Shown piece by piece: positions 30,865-40,884 of a DNA stretch of 64,000 nucleotides. Numbering within the stretch: position 1 is the first letter of the stretch; each line of letters starts with the position of its first letter. The notes beneath the pieces are model-generated. The model was not told the origin of the DNA, did not search any database, and was given only the letters and a program-made list of their open reading frames with translations. The DNA comes from Mycobacterium sp. MS1601 (lineage in GTDB: Bacteria > Actinomycetota > Actinomycetes > Mycobacteriales > Mycobacteriaceae). The position numbers and the translations under genes are program-made. The stretch is from contig NZ_CP019420.1 of the NCBI RefSeq assembly GCF_001984215.1, forward strand, positions 5,394,001-5,458,000. Direction: 5' to 3'.

Positions 30865-32247
30865 GTGGGTGAATCAGCGGTGCAGGACAGGGAGGCGATG
30901 CTGGCTGACCTGACGCTGATCGAAGCAGCGACCGCGCGGATGAACCGGTACTCCATTGACGGGTTCACCGGTGCCGAGCTGTTGGATGTGCAGCAGCGCC
31001 GCGAGGCGGTGGCGCGGTCGCAGCCGGTGCTCGATCACAAGGTCTATCAGAAACTGACCAGCGAAACCTCACCAACCGCTCTGGGCGCCAGCAGCTTCAC
31101 AAAGGTACTGATGACTCGGTTGCGAGTCAGCAACGCCGAAGCGCAACGCCGGTTGGACGATGCCGAACAGCTCGGGTCGCGACGATCGATGACCGGGGAG
31201 TCCCTGGCGCCCAGGATGCCCACCGTCGCTTGCGGTCAGGTCCAGGGCTTGATCGGCGCCGAGCACGTCAAACACATCCGGTGGTTCTTCAACAAACTGC
31301 CCGTGAGCGTGGACTTCCAGACCCGCGAAAACGCCGAGGAGCAACTGGCCCACCACGCCTGCGAGCTCGGCCCGGAAGCATTCCGCAAGCTCGCCGCCCA
31401 CCTGCTCTACCTGCTGAACCAGGACGGTGAGTTCTCCGATGAGGACCGCCAACAGCAGGCCTACCTACGCCGCGGGAGACAGCGTCCCGACGGCCTGATC
31501 CCAGTCGACGGGCTGTTGACCCCTGAACTGTGGGCCAGTCTGGAGCCGCTGCTGGAGAAGAACGCCGCCCCCGGGATGAACAATCCGGCCGATGAGTCAC
31601 CGTGTGCGCAGGGTGAACCCAGCGAGGAGCAGCGGCAGGCCGATCATCGCTCCGCGGGGAAACGCACTCACGATGCGCTGTTGGCGTTGTGCCGCCAGCT
31701 CCTCACGACGGCGCCGACGGGCACCATCAACGGTTTCCCGGCGAACATCGTCATCACCGTGAGCCTCGCCGATTTGGAGAAGGGGATCGGGCACGGCTTG
31801 ACGGCTGGCGGCACTCTGGTCCCAATCTGTGATGTGCTGAAGATCGCCGCGCATTCGCGGCCATGGTTGGCGATCTTCGACGGCAACGGAATCCCATTGC
31901 ATCTCGGAAGGGCGCGGCGCACCGCGACCCTGGCACAGCGCCTGGTGTTGCTGGCGAAGCACCGGGGTTGCACGATGCCTGGCTGCACGGCGAGTGCCTA
32001 CCGCTCGCAGGTCCATCACGCCAACAAGGACTGGAAAGCGGGCGGCGCCACCAACATCGAAGATCTGACCCTGGCCTGCGGCCCGGACAACCGCATGGTG
32101 GAGACCACCGGCTGGACCACCAGAAACCGAAAGACTGATGGTGTGACTGAATGGGTTCCGCCGCCTGAGTTGGACTGCGGGCAGTCCCGCACCAATCCGT
32201 ATCACCATCCGGACCGGATCCTCGCCCCTGACGAGGACGACCCGTAA
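30865..32247 (+). CDS. DUF222/HNH endonuclease-domain protein (13E12 repeat family)
   Basis: 460 residues, GTG start. TAGTTT at 30853-30858, six bases before the GTG, fits a leaderless promoter. The N-terminal two thirds are the all-helical DUF222 region (TGAELLDVQQRREAVARSQP and LRVSNAEAQRRLDDAEQLG). The C-terminal part is an HNH nuclease: CTMPGCTASAYRSQVHHANK, then TNIEDLTLACGPDNRMVE. These proteins are multicopy in mycobacteria (the 13E12 family) and behave like mobile or selfish genes of uncertain function. It sits between the nuo operon and the Calvin genes. A deleted relative lies at 60683-60883. Confidence 0.88.
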   Translation: MGESAVQDREAMLADLTLIEAATARMNRYSIDGFTGAELLDVQQRREAVARSQPVLDHKVYQKLTSETSPTALGASSFTKVLMTRLRVSNAEAQRRLDDAEQLGSRRSMTGESLAPRMPTVACGQVQGLIGAEHVKHIRWFFNKLPVSVDFQTRENAEEQLAHHACELGPEAFRKLAAHLLYLLNQDGEFSDEDRQQQAYLRRGRQRPDGLIPVDGLLTPELWASLEPLLEKNAAPGMNNPADESPCAQGEPSEEQRQADHRSAGKRTHDALLALCRQLLTTAPTGTINGFPANIVITVSLADLEKGIGHGLTAGGTLVPICDVLKIAAHSRPWLAIFDGNGIPLHLGRARRTATLAQRLVLLAKHRGCTMPGCTASAYRSQVHHANKDWKAGGATNIEDLTLACGPDNRMVETTGWTTRNRKTDGVTEWVPPPELDCGQSRTNPYHHPDRILAPDEDDP

Positions 32248-32319
32248 CCGCGGGGCACAACACCACCTCGGCTGACGGACTCACGGAAGGTCCGCGGATA
32301 CGGGTGCTCGCAGAAGCAA

Positions 32320-33204
32320 CTAACGAGCCGAAAGTTCCGCTTTACGGCGCTCCAACAGCCGCAAGACCATCGGGGTGAAGATGAGCTGCATGGCCAGATC
32401 CATCTTGCCGCCTGGACAGACGATGGTATTGGGCCGCGACATGAACGAATCGTGCAGCATTGCCAACAGGTAGGGGAAATCGATGCCATGCGGATCGCGG
32501 AAGCGGATGATCAGCATCGACTCGTCGGCTGTCGGAATGGACCGGGCGACAAATGGATTCGAGGTGTCGACCACGGGCACCCGCTGGAAGTTGACATCGG
32601 TGTGGGAGAACTGGGTGCACATATAGTTCACGTAATCGGGCATCCGACGCAGAATCGTGTCGGTCACCGCTTCCGAGGTGTATCCACGAGAGGCTTTGTC
32701 GCGGTGGAGCTTCTGGATCCATTCGAGGTTGATCACCGGCACCACCCCGATCCGTAGATCGGCCTGGCCCGCGACGTCCACCTCATCGGTCACCACGGCT
32801 CCGTGCAGACCCTCGTAGAACAACAGGTCGGTGTCCTCAGGCACCGCTTCCCAGGGGGTGAAGGTGCCCGGCGGCTGGCCGTAGGGCTCGGCCTCCTTGT
32901 CATCATGCAGGTATCTGCGAATCTTTCCGGTACCGGTTTCACCGTAGGTGGCAAACAGCGTCTGCAGTTCCTCGAACAGGTTGGCATCGGGCCCGAAGTG
33001 GCTGAAGGTGTGGTCACCGCGGGCATGGGCGTCGGAGATCGCTGCCTTCATCTCAACCCGGTCGTAGCGGTGGAAGCTGTCGCCCTCGACGAAGGCCACG
33101 TGGATTTCCTCACGGCGAAAGATCTGGTCGAACGTGCGCATCACCGAGGTGGTGCCTGCGCCCGAGGAACCGGTGACCGAGATGATGGGGTGTAGACGGG
33201 ACAT
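32320..33204 (-). CDS. cbbP: Phosphoribulokinase, bacterial class I
   Basis: 294 residues. It phosphorylates ribulose-5-phosphate to ribulose-1,5-bisphosphate, the RuBisCO substrate, and with RuBisCO it is the other enzyme unique to the Calvin cycle. The P-loop variant GSSGAGTTSV is at residues 12-21. EGDSFHRYDRVEMK and HFGPDANLFEEL follow, with the catalytic base region FYEGLHGAVV. The length of about 290 matches the bacterial class rather than the plant type. It lies 18 bases after fbp on the same strand, probably as one operon. Confidence 0.95.
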   Translation of the reverse strand: MSRLHPIISVTGSSGAGTTSVMRTFDQIFRREEIHVAFVEGDSFHRYDRVEMKAAISDAHARGDHTFSHFGPDANLFEELQTLFATYGETGTGKIRRYLHDDKEAEPYGQPPGTFTPWEAVPEDTDLLFYEGLHGAVVTDEVDVAGQADLRIGVVPVINLEWIQKLHRDKASRGYTSEAVTDTILRRMPDYVNYMCTQFSHTDVNFQRVPVVDTSNPFVARSIPTADESMLIIRFRDPHGIDFPYLLAMLHDSFMSRPNTIVCPGGKMDLAMQLIFTPMVLRLLERRKAELSAR

Positions 33205-33222
33205 CGGTGGTCTCCCTTGGGT

Positions 33223-34296
33223 TCAGCTGATGCCGGCGCGGAACAGGCCGCGGGTGCCGTACAGCGGTGAGGTGGACATGCCGCCGCTGTCCTCGTGGTG
33301 GTATCTCTCGATGCGTTCCACCTCGTCGGCGGCGCCGAAGATGAATGGAACCCGTTGGTGCAGAGACGAAGGCACGATGTCGAGTACGGCGCCGCGGCCG
33401 GTACTGGCCATACCGCCCGCCTGCTCGATCAGAAACGAGATTGGACTGGCTTCATAGAGCAACCTCAGCCGTCCCGGCTTCGCCGGATCCTTGGAATCCC
33501 GGGGATAGAGGAACACCCCACCGCGGGTCAGGATGCGATGCGTCTCGGCCACCAGCGACGCAACCCAACGCATGTTGAAGTCCAACCGACGCGGGCCCGT
33601 TCCGCCGGCCAGGCACTCGTCGATGTAGCGCTGCACCGCCGGCTCCCAGAACCGGCGATTCGACGCGTTGATGGCGAACTCGGTTGTTGCCCTGGGTATC
33701 CTGATCGACGGGCGGGTGAGGACGAATTCGCCGAGTCCGGGATCCAGAGTGAAGGCATGCACCCCGGTGCCCACAGTCAGCACCATCATGGTCGAGGGGC
33801 CGTAGATCGCGTAGCCTGCGCAGACCTGTCTGGCACCCGGTTGCAGGAAGTCGCCGGGAGCGGGATCGGCACCTGGTGTGGTGGCCCGCAAGATCGAGAA
33901 GATGCTGCCCACCGAGACGTTGACGTCGATATTGGACGAGCCGTCGAGTGGATCGAAGATCAGCAGATACTTGCCGCGCGGATAGTGCTCTGGCAGCAGA
34001 TACGGGTGCTCGAGTTCCTCGGACGCCATCCCCGCCACCTGGCCGCTCCACTCATTGGCCCGCAGAAAGTACTCATTGGCCAGCACGTCCAGCTTCTGTT
34101 GAACCTCGCCCTGCACGTTGATCACGTCCGCGGCACCGAGCACACCGCCGAGTTCGCCCTGGGCCACCCGTTGGGCGATGGCTTTGCAGGCCAGCGCCAC
34201 GCCGAGGATCAGTGCGTTGAGTTCGCCGCTGGCCTCGGGGTGGCGGCGGCGTTCCTCGATGAGGAACTGCACCAACGTGGTGCGATTGGTCAGCAT
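33223..34296 (-). CDS. fbp: Fructose-1,6-bisphosphatase class I
   Basis: 357 residues from the ATG at 34296, which has GGGAG eight bases upstream; an ATG at 34317 would add seven residues. It removes the 1-phosphate of fructose-1,6-bisphosphate (and often sedoheptulose-1,7-bisphosphate in Calvin cycles). Class I hallmarks are SEELEHP with metal-binding acids, FDPLDGSSNIDVNVSVGSIF (split here by the active site), and RLLYEASPISFLIEQAGG. Mycobacteria normally rely on the unrelated GlpX (class II) enzyme for gluconeogenesis, so this class I gene next to cbbP is probably dedicated to CO2 fixation. Confidence 0.94.
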   Translation of the reverse strand: MLTNRTTLVQFLIEERRRHPEASGELNALILGVALACKAIAQRVAQGELGGVLGAADVINVQGEVQQKLDVLANEYFLRANEWSGQVAGMASEELEHPYLLPEHYPRGKYLLIFDPLDGSSNIDVNVSVGSIFSILRATTPGADPAPGDFLQPGARQVCAGYAIYGPSTMMVLTVGTGVHAFTLDPGLGEFVLTRPSIRIPRATTEFAINASNRRFWEPAVQRYIDECLAGGTGPRRLDFNMRWVASLVAETHRILTRGGVFLYPRDSKDPAKPGRLRLLYEASPISFLIEQAGGMASTGRGAVLDIVPSSLHQRVPFIFGAADEVERIERYHHEDSGGMSTSPLYGTRGLFRAGIS

Positions 34297-34446
34297 GCGG
34301 GAGACTCCCTCGGACATCCACAACGAAAGCGGTTGTCTCACATGCTCCGACCGGGGCGGGGCAGATCCATCCCCGCGTGGGTGGCCCGGTGGGGGGATGC
34401 CGGAGATGTTGATGCCGACGGTCTCTCGCGCCCCTACCATCACCGC

Positions 34447-34857
34447 ATGAAGAACACGGTGAACGTGGTGGTCTACAGCGACAACGCGGAGACGCGCAGA
34501 CGTGTGGTCGACACCGTGGGTCCGCGCCCACACCCAGACCTGGGGACGTTGAGCTACCGTGAGATCGCCACGGCCGCTGCCCTGATCACATATCTGGACC
34601 ACCACGGGGCCGCTCTGGTGATCCTCGACGGCGAGGCGGCACCTGCCGGAGGTCTGGGCATCGCACGTCAACTCAAGGATGAGCTGTCCGATTGTCCGCC
34701 GATCGTCGTGCTGCTCGGCAGGCCCCATGATGCCTGGCTGGCCAGGTGGTCACACGCTGACGCGGCTGTGCGGTGGCCCGCGGACCCGATGACGTTGAGC
34801 GCGGTGGTCAGCGGGACACTGCTGGAGCGCAGTGAGCGTGGAGTCCAGCCGGTGTGA
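34447..34857 (+). CDS. Receiver-like (pseudo-receiver) regulatory protein
   Basis: 136 residues, ATG at 34447. A TACCAT -10 element at 34435-34440 ends six bases before the ATG, which implies a leaderless transcript. The protein has the alternating alpha/beta pattern of a CheY receiver and keeps an aspartate at the expected phosphorylation strand (ALVILDGE). It lacks the N-terminal acidic pair (VVVYSDN) and the conserved lysine region (AAVRWPAD). There is no output domain. The 3' end overlaps the convergent hypB gene by 50 bases. It may be a phosphorylation-independent switch or adaptor; the function is unknown. Confidence 0.72.
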   Translation: MKNTVNVVVYSDNAETRRRVVDTVGPRPHPDLGTLSYREIATAAALITYLDHHGAALVILDGEAAPAGGLGIARQLKDELSDCPPIVVLLGRPHDAWLARWSHADAAVRWPADPMTLSAVVSGTLLERSERGVQPV

Positions 34858-35626
34858 GGAAGGTGCGCAACCATCGGTACCAGGCGTCCATGCCCTCGCC
34901 GGTGCGAGCGCTCACCGCCAGGATGGTGGCTGTCGGGTTCACTTCGCGGATGTGGGCGACATACTGGTCGACGTCGACGTCAAGATACGGAACCAGGTCG
35001 ATCTTGTTCAGCAGCACCACGTCCACCGAGCGGAACATCACCGGGTACTTGAGCGGTTTGTCCTCACCCTCGGTCACCGAGTAGACCATTGCCTTGGCAT
35101 GTTCGCCGACGTCGAATTCCGCCGGGCACACCAGGTTTCCCACGTTCTCGATGATCACCAGGTCGAGTGCGGAAAGGTCGAGGTCCTGCAGTGCCCGGTT
35201 GACCATCGGGGCGTCCAGATGGCATTCACCGCCGAACCCGTTGCTGGTGTTCAGCAAAGCGATTTGTGCGCCGCGCCCGTCGAGCTTCGCGGCATCCAGA
35301 TCCGTGGCGATGTCGCCTTCTACGATGCCGACGGCCACGTCGGCGGCCAGGTGATCGAGAGTGGCCGCCAGGATGGTGGTCTTTCCGGAGCCGGGTGAGC
35401 TCATCAGATTCAGCGCACGAACGCCGTTGGCCTCGAACGCATTACGGTTGTAGTCGGCTCGCACATCATTCTCGGCGAAAATCGACTCCAGGACCTCGAC
35501 GCGCTCGACGGCGGTGGTGTAGCCGCTGTGATCACCGTGGTCATGCGCGTGGTCATCGTCGTGGTCATGCGCGTGGTCGTGGGGATGGTCGTGATCGCCG
35601 TCCTCGTGGCGGTGAAATCTGCCCAT
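34808..35626 (-). CDS. hypB: HypB, hydrogenase nickel incorporation GTPase
   Basis: 272 residues, with GGAGG upstream of the ATG at 35626. HypB with HypA inserts nickel into the large subunit. The N-terminus has an exceptionally His/Asp-rich run (residues about 5-33, repeating HDH units) suited to nickel storage. The GTPase core shows the P-loop SSPGSGKTT, GDIATDLDA, a metal site around NTSNGFGGECHLDA and NKIDLVPY. It lies 18 bases downstream of hypA in the same operon and its 3' end overlaps the receiver-like gene. Confidence 0.95.
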   Translation of the reverse strand: MGRFHRHEDGDHDHPHDHAHDHDDDHAHDHGDHSGYTTAVERVEVLESIFAENDVRADYNRNAFEANGVRALNLMSSPGSGKTTILAATLDHLAADVAVGIVEGDIATDLDAAKLDGRGAQIALLNTSNGFGGECHLDAPMVNRALQDLDLSALDLVIIENVGNLVCPAEFDVGEHAKAMVYSVTEGEDKPLKYPVMFRSVDVVLLNKIDLVPYLDVDVDQYVAHIREVNPTATILAVSARTGEGMDAWYRWLRTFLTPAGLHAHCAPAVSR

Positions 35627-35644
35627 TGCGACACCTCCTCCTGA

Positions 35645-35980
35645 TCAGGTGACATCCAGTGACGTCACCAGGAATTCGTTTCCGCGCACCACGTCGACGT
35701 CGCCACTGCCGCAGTGCGGACAGCGTACCGAGAACCGTGACTCGATCACGCTGCGCTGCTTGCAGGGTCGGCAGATCACCTCCGCGGGCACCAGTTCGAG
35801 CCGCAGCTCGGCATCCGGCATGCTCTCGTGGTCGCGAACCAGCGACCAGCAGAACTCCAGAGACTCGGGGACCACCTGACGCAGGGCGCCTACCTGGACG
35901 TGCACCACATCAACACGTCGTCCGACGGCATGCGGTTTCACCACCCCGGCGATGGCGTGACACAGCGACAGTTCGTGCAC
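35645..35980 (-). CDS. hypA: HypA, hydrogenase nickel metallochaperone
   Basis: 111 residues, GTG start at 35980. The N-terminal MHELSLCHAI holds the nickel-binding His2. The zinc site comprises two CxxC pairs, in CRPCKQ and CPHCGS. It acts with HypB to deliver Ni2+ to HucL. It diverges from hypF across a 174-base region with a CRP-like half site. Confidence 0.94.
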   Translation of the reverse strand: MHELSLCHAIAGVVKPHAVGRRVDVVHVQVGALRQVVPESLEFCWSLVRDHESMPDAELRLELVPAEVICRPCKQRSVIESRFSVRCPHCGSGDVDVVRGNEFLVTSLDVT

Positions 35981-36056
35981 CTGTCCATGCTCGCTTGTCT
36001 GCCCACCTCACCGCATCCCATTCGCCTCGGAAATGCGCAGAGTTTCTGTGCCAAAT

Positions 36057-36072
36057 TGTGATTGTCGCCATA
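36057..36072. promoter_or_regulatory. CRP-like half site between hypA and hypF
   Basis: TGTGA-ttgtcg-CCATA keeps the left half of the CRP consensus perfectly and a weak right half. The stretch TTGTGATTG is also present in the site upstream of the hydrogenase structural operon (7408-7416), which suggests a shared regulator. The 174-base hypA/hypF gap holds no other recognised element except the AGGAGG ribosome binding site of hypF at 36146-36151. Confidence 0.38.
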
Positions 36073-36154
36073 GGGGGGCCGGACTAGCCTTGAATTACCC
36101 GCTCGCCGTCACCAGCCCAGACGGCGGCGGGCGTTCTTGCTGCTCAGGAGGTTC

Positions 36155-38467
36155 ATGAGGGGCATCAGGAGCGCGCCCGACGCGGTGCGCGTAAAACTCG
36201 ACATCACGGGCGTGGTCCAGGGTGTCGGGTTCCGTCCTGCAGTTGTGCGAATCGCCGCCCGTTGCGGTGTCAGCGGTCACGTGTCCAACGATGCCGGATC
36301 GGTGCACTGCGAACTGCAAGGTGCTCCGTCCAGCGTTGACGCCGCCATCGACGAGATCCGCCGGCACAGTCCGCCCATGGCACGGATCGACGACATCCGG
36401 GTCACCGCTGTGCCCCCGCACGACGGCGACGACGGATTCCGGATCCTTGCCAGCGGCGCCGCCGACGACGGACGCACCCTGGTACCGCCGGACATTGCGG
36501 TGTGCGCGGACTGTCTCTACGAGATGCATGACCCGGCCGACCGCCGATTCGGCCACCCCTTCATCACCTGCACCAACTGTGGCCCGCGCTACACCGTGAT
36601 CACCGACCTGCCCTACGACCGGCCCGCCACCACCATGGCCGGGTTTCCGATGTGCGCCGACTGCGCCGCCGAGTACCGCGATCCGCACGACCGCCGGTTC
36701 CACGCGCAGACCATCGCCTGCCCGGCCTGCGGGCCCAGCCTGTGGTGGCGCGGTCCCGGATCCGAGTCGAACCCGTTGGTCGCCGCAGTGCAGGCGCTGC
36801 GTGCCGGCCTGATCGTCGCCGTCAAGGGGATCGGGGGATACCACCTGGCCTGCCGGGCCGATGACAACTCCGCGGTGGACACATTGCGCAGGCGGAAGAA
36901 CCGGCCCGCCAAGCCGTTTGCCGTGATGGTGGCCGATCTGGATGCGGCCCGAGCCGTGGTGGACGTCGGTGACGCCGCAGCAGCGGTGCTCACGTCGCCG
37001 GTGGCGCCCATTGTGCTGGCCCCACGCACCGGTCGTGGAGTGGCGGCGTCGGTGGCACCCGGTCTGGGCGATCTGGGTGTGATGTTGGCCTACACACCGT
37101 TGCATCATCTGCTGTTCGACCGGCTGGGGCCCGTGCCACTGGTGATGACCTCCGCCAATGCCGGCGGATCGCCCATCGTGTACCGCGAGCAGGATCTGGA
37201 CTGGATCAACGACATGGCCGACGCGGTGCTGGGCCACGACCGCCCCATCCACGTGTCCTGCGAAGACTCGGTGGTGGTGGCCACGGCCGCCACGCAGGTG
37301 CTTCCGGTGCGCCGGTCCCGCGGTTACGCGCCGTTGCCGGTCGCCGTCGCCCATGCCGGAGCCGGACCGGTGATCCTGGCGACGGGTGGTGACCTCAAGA
37401 CCACCTTCTGTCTGATGGGTTCCGACGGGCACGCACACATGTCGGCGCACCTGGGGGACATGGCCGATCCGCGTACCCAACGCAGCTTCGAGACGGCGCT
37501 GGAGCACCTGGCGCACATGACCGATCGTCACCCCGAGGTGCTCGCCACCGACCTGCATCCTGGTTATGCCACCACCGGGTGGGCGCAGCGCAGACACCAG
37601 CGCACCGTGTCCGTCCAGCATCACCATGCCCACGCGGTGTCTCTGCTCGCCGAACACGGCCGTCTCGGCACGCCGTTGCTGGCGGTGGCCTTCGACGGGA
37701 CCGGATACGGCACCGACGGCAGCATCTGGGGCGGGGAACTGTTGGCCGTCACCGACCCCGCGACCTTCACCCGGGTGGGCCACCTGTCCGGGTTCTCGCT
37801 GCCCGGCGGTGACGGGGCAGTCCGCCACCCCGCGCGGATCGCACTGGATCTGCTGCACCGCGCCGGCATCGACTGGAGCCTGGACCTGGCGCCGGTCGAG
37901 GCGGTGGGGGCCGCGGGCCGACACATCCTGGCACAACAGATTCCCCGCGCCCTGGGCTGTGTCCCCACCACCAGCATGGGCCGGTTGTTCGATGCGGTGT
38001 CCAGCCTGCTCGGGGTGTGTCAGAACGTCACCTACGAAGGACAGGCAGCGGTGGAACTGGAACACCTGGCCCGCGTCGGTGATCCGCGACGGCGCCTCGA
38101 GTTCGGCGAACACCTGGACGTCAGCCCGGTGATCCGAGGTCTGGTGGACGGGCTGCGTGCGGGAGAATCGGCCGCCGACCTGGCGGCCGCCTTCCACCGG
38201 GCGGTCATCGATGCGGTGGTCTCGAGCGCCCACCGAGCCGGAATTCGCACCGTGGGGCTGACCGGCGGCGTCTGGGTGAACCGGCTGTTGCTCGACGGCA
38301 CGCGGGAAGCACTGTTGGACGACGGATTCGAAGTACTGACCCATCGACTGCTGCCGTGCAACGACGGCGGCCTGGCGTTGGGGCAGGCGGTGATCGCGGC
38401 AGCCCTGATGGCGGCCGCCGACCAGGAAGGGAGCGGCGTATGTGCCTCGGTATCCCCGGCAAGGTGA
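36155..38467 (+). CDS. hypF: HypF, carbamoyltransferase for hydrogenase maturation
   Basis: 770 residues from the ATG at 36155 (AGGAGG at 36146-36151). It transfers a carbamoyl group to the C-terminal cysteine of HypE, the first step in making the CN ligands. Domains in order: acylphosphatase ([14 protein letters not shown], residues about 15-90), two zinc-finger-like motifs with [20 protein letters not shown] and [20 protein letters not shown], a YrdC-like nucleotide domain ([27 protein letters not shown]) and a Kae1-like domain ([25 protein letters not shown]). All expected parts are present. Confidence 0.95.
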   Translation: MRGIRSAPDAVRVKLDITGVVQGVGFRPAVVRIAARCGVSGHVSNDAGSVHCELQGAPSSVDAAIDEIRRHSPPMARIDDIRVTAVPPHDGDDGFRILASGAADDGRTLVPPDIAVCADCLYEMHDPADRRFGHPFITCTNCGPRYTVITDLPYDRPATTMAGFPMCADCAAEYRDPHDRRFHAQTIACPACGPSLWWRGPGSESNPLVAAVQALRAGLIVAVKGIGGYHLACRADDNSAVDTLRRRKNRPAKPFAVMVADLDAARAVVDVGDAAAAVLTSPVAPIVLAPRTGRGVAASVAPGLGDLGVMLAYTPLHHLLFDRLGPVPLVMTSANAGGSPIVYREQDLDWINDMADAVLGHDRPIHVSCEDSVVVATAATQVLPVRRSRGYAPLPVAVAHAGAGPVILATGGDLKTTFCLMGSDGHAHMSAHLGDMADPRTQRSFETALEHLAHMTDRHPEVLATDLHPGYATTGWAQRRHQRTVSVQHHHAHAVSLLAEHGRLGTPLLAVAFDGTGYGTDGSIWGGELLAVTDPATFTRVGHLSGFSLPGGDGAVRHPARIALDLLHRAGIDWSLDLAPVEAVGAAGRHILAQQIPRALGCVPTTSMGRLFDAVSSLLGVCQNVTYEGQAAVELEHLARVGDPRRRLEFGEHLDVSPVIRGLVDGLRAGESAADLAAAFHRAVIDAVVSSAHRAGIRTVGLTGGVWVNRLLLDGTREALLDDGFEVLTHRLLPCNDGGLALGQAVIAAALMAAADQEGSGVCASVSPAR

Positions 38468-38711
38468 TCGAGATCTGGGACGAGGCGGGCACCCGGATGT
38501 GCACCGTGGACTTCAGCGGAACCACCAAGACGGTATGCCTGGCTTATCTGCCCGACATGGAGATCGGCGAATACACCATTGTGCATGCCGGATTCGCCAT
38601 CACCCGGCTCGACGAGGCCTCGGCCAACGAGACACTGCAGATGTTCGCCGACCTCGGGGTGCTCGACGAGGAACTGGCAGGCACCGAAGGACAAGGGAGA
38701 AGGGAACCGGC

Positions 38712-38715
<4 letters not shown>
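38440..38715 (+). CDS. hypC: HypC, hydrogenase maturation chaperone
   Basis: 91 residues, starting MCLGIPGKV with the essential Cys2. HypC forms a complex with HypD for assembly of the Fe(CN)2CO unit and then brings it to the large subunit. The ATG at 38440 lies within the end of hypF (28-base overlap), preceded by AGGGAG. Typical segments [10 protein letters not shown] and [12 protein letters not shown] are present. Confidence 0.94.
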
Positions 38716-39807
<1,092 letters not shown>

Positions 39808-39815
<8 letters not shown>

Positions 39816-40884
39816 GACATCCTCCACCGTCGACCCTGCGGACTGGGTGTGTCCACTGCCGCTGCGGGAGACCAAGCGGATAGTGCTCGGGCACGGCGGC
39901 GGTGGGTTGCTGTCGGAGGAACTCATCGAGAACCTGTTCGTGCCGGCGTTCGGCTCGAGTTCGGGCCGCGACTCCGCGGTGCTGGCGGACCCGGGCGGTC
40001 GAATCGCGGTGAGCACCGATTCCTATGTGGTGCAGCCGCTGTTCTTCCCCGGTGGCAACATCGGTGACCTGGCCGTCAACGGCACGGTCAATGATCTGGC
40101 TTGCAGCGGTGCGCTGCCGCTGGCGCTGACGGCCGGGTTCATCATCGAAGAGGGCCTGGAGATCGAGGTCCTCGGCGCCATCGCCGCCACGATGGGCAAG
40201 GCGGCTGCCGACGCCGGCGTCCAGATCGTCACCGGTGACACCAAAGTTGTTCAGAAAGGCGGAGCAGACCAGCTTTTTGTGAACACCGCAGGAGTCGGGG
40301 TGATCCCCGCCGGAGTGGACATCGGGCCGGAACGGGTCAAGCCCGGTGACCATGTGCTGGTCTCGGGGAACCTGGGCGAACACGGTGTGGCCATCATGAG
40401 TGTGCGCGAAGGCATCGATTTCGGCACCGTCGTCACATCCGACAGTGCGCCGCTGCACCGGCTGGTCGCAGCCATGCTGGCCGCCACCTCAGCGGCGGGG
40501 AACATCGGCGCACTGCACGCATTGCGCGACCCCACCCGCGGTGGGCTGGTCGCCTCGGTGGTGGAGATAGCCAGGGCCGCCGGTGTCGGCATCGAACTCG
40601 ACGAGGCGGCGATACCGGTACCCGAAGCGGTGTCCTCGGCCTGTTCGTTTCTCGGGTTGGACCCCTTGCAGGTGGCCAACGAAGGCAAGATGGTGGCGTT
40701 CGTGGACCCCGATCACAGCGACGCCGTTCTGGCGGCCATGCAGGCCTGCCCGGACGGGACACACGCTGCCCGCATCGGCACCGTGGTCGGCGCCCATCCC
40801 GGCATGGTGGTGGGCCGCACGCCGTTCGGTACCACCAGAGTCATCGAACGTGAGCTGGGCGAACAGCTTCCGCGGATCTGTTGA
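39808..40884 (+). CDS. hypE: HypE, carbamoyl dehydratase for cyanide ligand synthesis
   Basis: 358 residues. It dehydrates the HypF-made S-carbamoyl group on its C-terminal cysteine to thiocyanate. The protein ends in PRIC, so the essential terminal cysteine is present. PurM-like ATP-binding motifs are visible ([52 protein letters not shown]). It is the last gene of hypFCDE. Its 3' end overlaps the convergent HAD gene by 44 bases. Confidence 0.95.

Noticed and set aside
36095..38344. A 749-codon minus-strand frame opposite hypF
   Set aside because: It is fully antisense to an intact, well-identified gene and has no domain.
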